From Panax quinquefolius (taxonomy: Eukaryota > Streptophyta > Magnoliopsida > Apiales > Araliaceae), in the NCBI GenBank assembly GCA_020205615.1, contig CM035166.1:92110706-92174705 (forward strand): a stretch of DNA of 64,000 nucleotides, read 5' to 3'. Below the pieces are notes generated by a model. It searched no databases and had not been told where the DNA came from. It saw only the letters and a list, made by a program, of their open reading frames with translations. A program made the position numbers and the translations under genes. Shown piece by piece: positions 61,150-64,000 of the stretch. The stretch's first letter is position 1. The number at the start of each line of letters is the position of its first letter.

Positions 61150-61666
61150 AAAACACAAACGATTAATATTACTATTATTATAACATATTATAATTACGAT
61201 TAATATTACTATTATTATTATTATTATTACTATTACTATTATTATAATTATTATTATATTAAAATTGTAGTAACCGTGTACTATTTTAATTTTTTTGGGA
61301 GAAAATAAAATGTTTTGATATAAAGATTAGTCTTTACAAAATAGTAATAACTAACATGTGGTGGTCTAGTGGTTAGATACTTAAAATTTCATCCTTGAGG
61401 TTGCGAGTTCAAACCTTGTGAGAGATAAATTTTTGGAAAAAATTCTAAAGAAGCCCTATCACATCTGTCACGTGTCAAATTAAAATATAAAATGCCGCGT
61501 CAGATGTGCCACGTGTACCACGTCAGCAGGTCAACGCACATGTGGTGCATGGGGGTTCAAAGTCTAAATTTTTGAATAGAAATGGGCTCAGTTTGCGTTC
61601 ACCGGAAGAAATGGGCTCAATACCCAAATATCAAAAAATTTCAGTGGTCGACTTTGCATTTAACCC
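61150..61666 (-). repeat. Right TIR of the MULE
   Basis: Reverse complement of the left TIR, about 90% identical, and slightly longer because of a different (ATT)n run (about 61155-61260). It ends ATTTAACCC, followed by the CATCACTGAA TSD. Confidence 0.85.
61362..61415 (+). repeat. tRNA-like A box/B box segment in right TIR
   Basis: TGGTCTAGTGG (61362-61372) and GGTTGCGAGTTCAAACC (61399-61415), spaced as RNA polymerase III internal promoter boxes. It mirrors the left TIR copy, so both MULE ends carry an outward- or inward-facing candidate promoter. Confidence 0.55.
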
Positions 61667-61676
61667 CATCACTGAA

Positions 61677-61937
61677 TGATAGTTAAGAGAAATAGGCTTA
61701 TAATTAAGTTACAAACTCCACCATGTATATGATATACGTAATTTAAAATCTACATTAACATCTTCCAGTAGATGAATAATGGCAGTAGGAGCAAAAATTG
61801 ATATAGAGAAAATAAGAAAGCTGGACAAGAGAATATGAATAGAATTTTGAGCAATAGTTAAAATAAATTAGAATTCAACTTTTAGTAAATACGGGCAAAT
61901 TGGACATAAGAATTAAATCATATAGTTAGTCTACTGC
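61677..61937. other. Flanking non-coding DNA
   Basis: No gene recognised. 61840-61925 resembles the reverse complement of about 1020-1140 (AAATTAGAATTCAACTTTTA type), so related AT-rich repeat DNA lies on both sides of the nest. Confidence 0.4.
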
Positions 61938-62115
61938 CAGAGGTGCACAACAGGCTTGCCTAACCTGGTCCGACCTAGGCCTGCCAGGCTTTAGCCGTTG
62001 ACCAGGCCAGGCCTTGACTTTGGGCCTTAAGGCCAGGCCAGGCTTATATCACAAAACTTTGATCTGATCAGGTCTGTAGGCCAAGCCAGGCTTGGGGCAG
62101 GCTGATTCTTCACTT
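61938..62115. mobile_element. Possible hAT-type end with CCAGGC-rich subterminal repeats
   Basis: CAGAGGTGCACAACAGGC resembles a hAT terminus and is followed by repeated GGCCAGGCC/CCAGGCTT motifs. No matching second end or 8-bp TSD was found, so the call is tentative. Confidence 0.3.
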
Positions 62116-62399
62116 TTTTTTTAATGTCCATGTGGCATGGCCGCGTGGTAGAGGCGATCTTTGGGGGCACAGAGGCGATGGGGCTTGGCGCTTAGCGACT
62201 TAAGCCTTTCTTTTCCACTAAGCTTGTTATTTTTTATTTTTTGCTCCTTTTGGTCCAAATGTCCAATCAAATCATCATCCATCATTCCATCAATTCTCAT
62301 CCAAATTTTAATTTTCAAGGCTCCAAAGTTCGGACAATATACTCCACTCCATATTTCATCATTTCATGCTAAGATTACTAATATGTTACATTGTTACTT

Positions 62400-62640
62400 A
62401 ATAAACTAACTATTAATATTAAATTTGAATTAACTAACTTAGTAACTTATGAATATTAAATAAACTAAGTAGTACATTAATATTAAAATTTAATCAACTA
62501 ACTTATTAATATTAAAACACTAACTAGTATATTAATATTAAAATTTAAGCAACTAATTTATTAATATTAAATAAACTAATTAATATATTAATTAAAGGTA
62601 ATTACTATTTACAATAAATCAATAATGAATAATTAAAATT
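62400..62640. repeat. AT-rich short tandem repeats
   Basis: Diverged ~50-bp units built on TTAATATTAAAATTTAA and AACTAACTTATTAA. Confidence 0.5.
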
Positions 62641-62970
62641 TTAAACTTGATTGATTTATTAATTAAAAATAATGTATTACAAACTTACAACTAACAAATT
62701 ACAACAATGAATAAGTAATAATTTATTGAATCACTAATTTTATGAATAATTATAAGTTTGTAACTTTAAAGTATAACTTAAACAATAATAAAAATGAATC
62801 GATTACAAATATTTGTCTTCAAAATTTTTAAAATGTCTTCAAATCTTCAAAAAAATATTTGTCTTTGAATCTTAATAAAATATATCTTCAAATCTTCAAA
62901 ATATATCTTCAATCTTCATGGATGTACATTTTCGGCAGTTCACATGTCAAGTAATATATATTATTATTTA

Positions 62971-63000
<30 letters not shown>
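62641..63000. other. AT-rich DNA, no gene
   Basis: Short repeats of CTTCAAATCTTCAAAA (62815-62910) and a TA/(AAT) run at 62960-63005. Confidence 0.4.
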
Positions 63001-63001
<1 letters not shown>

Positions 63002-63019
63002 AAAATTTAAGCAAAACAG

Positions 63020-63530
63020 AAACAAATTATAAAATGAGTAACATATAAATCTGAGTCCTTTGAATTCACAAAGTCTCCTTAAAACAAATTTATTCCCTCA
63101 CTGGTGCTAAGGATTAATTGAATAATTGCTTCCCAAGATAAAACGGATTTCCAGTTCTTAATCAGAAGCACTTCGAAATTAAGAACACTACGAACACAAC
63201 TTTATGTTATGTACCGAACTGAATGAATAATAATGATGCATGCATGAAGAAAACTAGGAAAACTTACTGCACAATTAACACTTTTTACAGAGAACGGAAT
63301 TTTGCAAAAAACGGGAAACAACGCAGAATGGGAACGGAAATATACTGCAGGCAGAACGGGACGAAAATTTTACAGAAAACGGGAAGGAACAAAAACGGGA
63401 ATATCAAACTTATGTTTAACGGGATTCCCACATTGTTTATTTATAGAACATTTTCGCGCGGTTTATGAGTTGGGATATGACCGTTAGCGTTCAACTGTTG
63501 TCAAAACGACGTAGTATCATGATGATAATT
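63020..63530 (-). mobile_element. Possible copia-type LTR fragment
   Basis: On the minus strand a TATA box (CTATAAATAAAC, about 63435-63446) is followed by an ACGGGA-rich leader and then CACCAGTGAGGGAATAAATT and AAGGAGACTTTGTGAATTC. This looks like the R-U5 side of a copia LTR. No clear TG/CA ends or internal domain seen. Confidence 0.3.
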
Positions 63531-63810
63531 TTTTAAATAGATTTTGTCCAAAAAATATATATATACCTGGGCCCAGCCCGCCCGTCCGGACGACAGAGTG
63601 CACGTGTGGGTTTGAACCAAGCCTTAGCTAGGTGCTCTCCTTTCCACAAAAGTGGAGTGCCCCTTAGGACCCTTCCCATTGAGCAAACATCCCATATATA
63701 AAAGACTTCATTTTTCCCTCAAATGACCTATGTGAGACTTTTGCAATTTTCAACATTTCAAGTAGGTGGCTTTGGAGTCAATTTTCTCATTCAAATCTTA
63801 ATGGATTTGA
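63531..63810. other. Unassigned non-coding DNA
   Basis: Contains a GC-rich patch (about 63568-63620) and a CATATATAAAAGAC TATA-like string near 63691. No open frame or known repeat end. Confidence 0.35.
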
Positions 63811-64000
63811 CACTACTACAAAACAGTTAATAGACAACGCGAAAAAAATGTGATTTCAGTCAGAAAAAACGTCGTGGTTAAGGATGTTGTCTATTTGACA
63901 TCCTTACACAACGTTTTTAAAACGTTGTAGTTAAGCACAATACACAACGTTTTTTAGAAAAAATACGTTGTAGATTTGTTTTCCAAAAATTAACAGATGC
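63811..64000 (+). mobile_element. CACTA (En/Spm) transposon, first end only
   Basis: It begins CACTACTACAAAA at 63811, the standard CACTA terminus, with TGA (63808-63810) as a possible 3-bp TSD. It is followed by subterminal repeats in both directions: ACAACGTTTTTAAAACGTTG, a second ACAACGTTTTTT...ACGTTGTAG, and AAACGTCGTGG. These would be transposase-binding repeats. The rest lies outside the window. Confidence 0.85.

Larger units (their letters stand above)
3072..61666. mobile_element. Mutator-like (MULE) TIR element, about 2 kb, expanded to 58.6 kb by nested insertions
   Basis: The left end GGGTTAAATACAAAGTCGAC and the right end (reverse complement) GGGTTAAATGCAAAGTCGAC are inverted. They are directly flanked by exact 10-bp copies of CATCACTGAA (3062-3071 and 61667-61676). 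TSDs of 8-11 bp together with long TIRs are the hallmark of the Mutator superfamily. Subtracting the old solo LTR block (3679-50016) and the chromovirus (50923-61141) leaves 607 + 906 + 525 = 2038 bp of MULE sequence. No MURA-type transposase frame is visible in those pieces, so it is non-autonomous. A chance match is unlikely, because TIR and TSD agree across 58 kb. Confidence 0.85.

Noticed and set aside
61362..61415. Functional tRNA gene
   Set aside because: A and B boxes only; no acceptor stem pairing or anticodon arm.
3072..61666. A single giant autonomous transposon with its own cargo
   Set aside because: Almost all of the interior is accounted for by nested LTR elements with their own TSDs. 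No transposase, recombinase or cargo genes belong to the outer unit.
62161..62409. 82-codon plus-strand frame near the hAT-like end
   Set aside because: Low-complexity Leu/Ser/Phe-rich product, an overlapping frame on the other strand, and no recognised domain or promoter.

Overview
This window is nuclear DNA of a flowering plant, most likely a eudicot. It is AT-rich and made almost entirely of transposable elements. I see no cellular gene, rRNA, functional tRNA, CRISPR array or bacterial feature. Every recognisable coding fragment belongs to Ty3/gypsy chromovirus (Tekay/Del-like) or Ty1/copia retrotransposons. The genus cannot be told from the sequence alone.

Layout. 1-919 is the 3' end and LTR of a copia element. 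1447-1704 is a Stowaway-type MITE with TA target-site duplication (TSD). 2122-3052 is a non-autonomous hAT element with an 8-bp TSD. 3072-61666 is the main object: a Mutator-like (MULE) element with ~0.5-kb terminal inverted repeats and an exact 10-bp TSD (CATCACTGAA) at 3062-3071 and 61667-61676. With the retroelements removed the MULE is only about 2.0 kb, so nested insertions have expanded it to 58.6 kb. 61667-63810 is low-information flanking DNA, and 63811 onward is the first end of a CACTA element that runs out of the window.

The nest. Inside the MULE lie an old plus-strand solo LTR (ends 3679 and 50016) and a full-length minus-strand chromovirus (50923-61141, TSD CATAT). The old LTR holds a minus element (5244-12567), a plus element (12691-20167) and a minus solo LTR (21308-49484). 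That solo LTR holds a minus element (23139-48326, TSD AACTT). The 5' LTR of that element holds a copia element (30182-39371, TSD CCTTA) and a plus chromovirus derivative (40120-48193, TSD ATAAC). The TSDs give a relative chronology.

How the parts relate. The 50923-61141 element has gag, protease, reverse transcriptase, RNase H, integrase and chromodomain in order, with a few stops and frameshifts, so it is the closest thing here to an autonomous member. The four other chromovirus copies share one deletion junction that removes most of RT and the start of RNase H. Two of them also share an integrase-core deletion. The other two share a truncated zinc-knuckle region and a ~1.1-kb non-coding spacer plus tandem array in place of RNase H, integrase and chromodomain. 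This looks like a multi-step non-autonomous lineage mobilised in trans. All of these LTRs are long (2-3 kb) and carry a conserved TATA box, ~59-bp tandem repeats and a recurrent hairpin motif.
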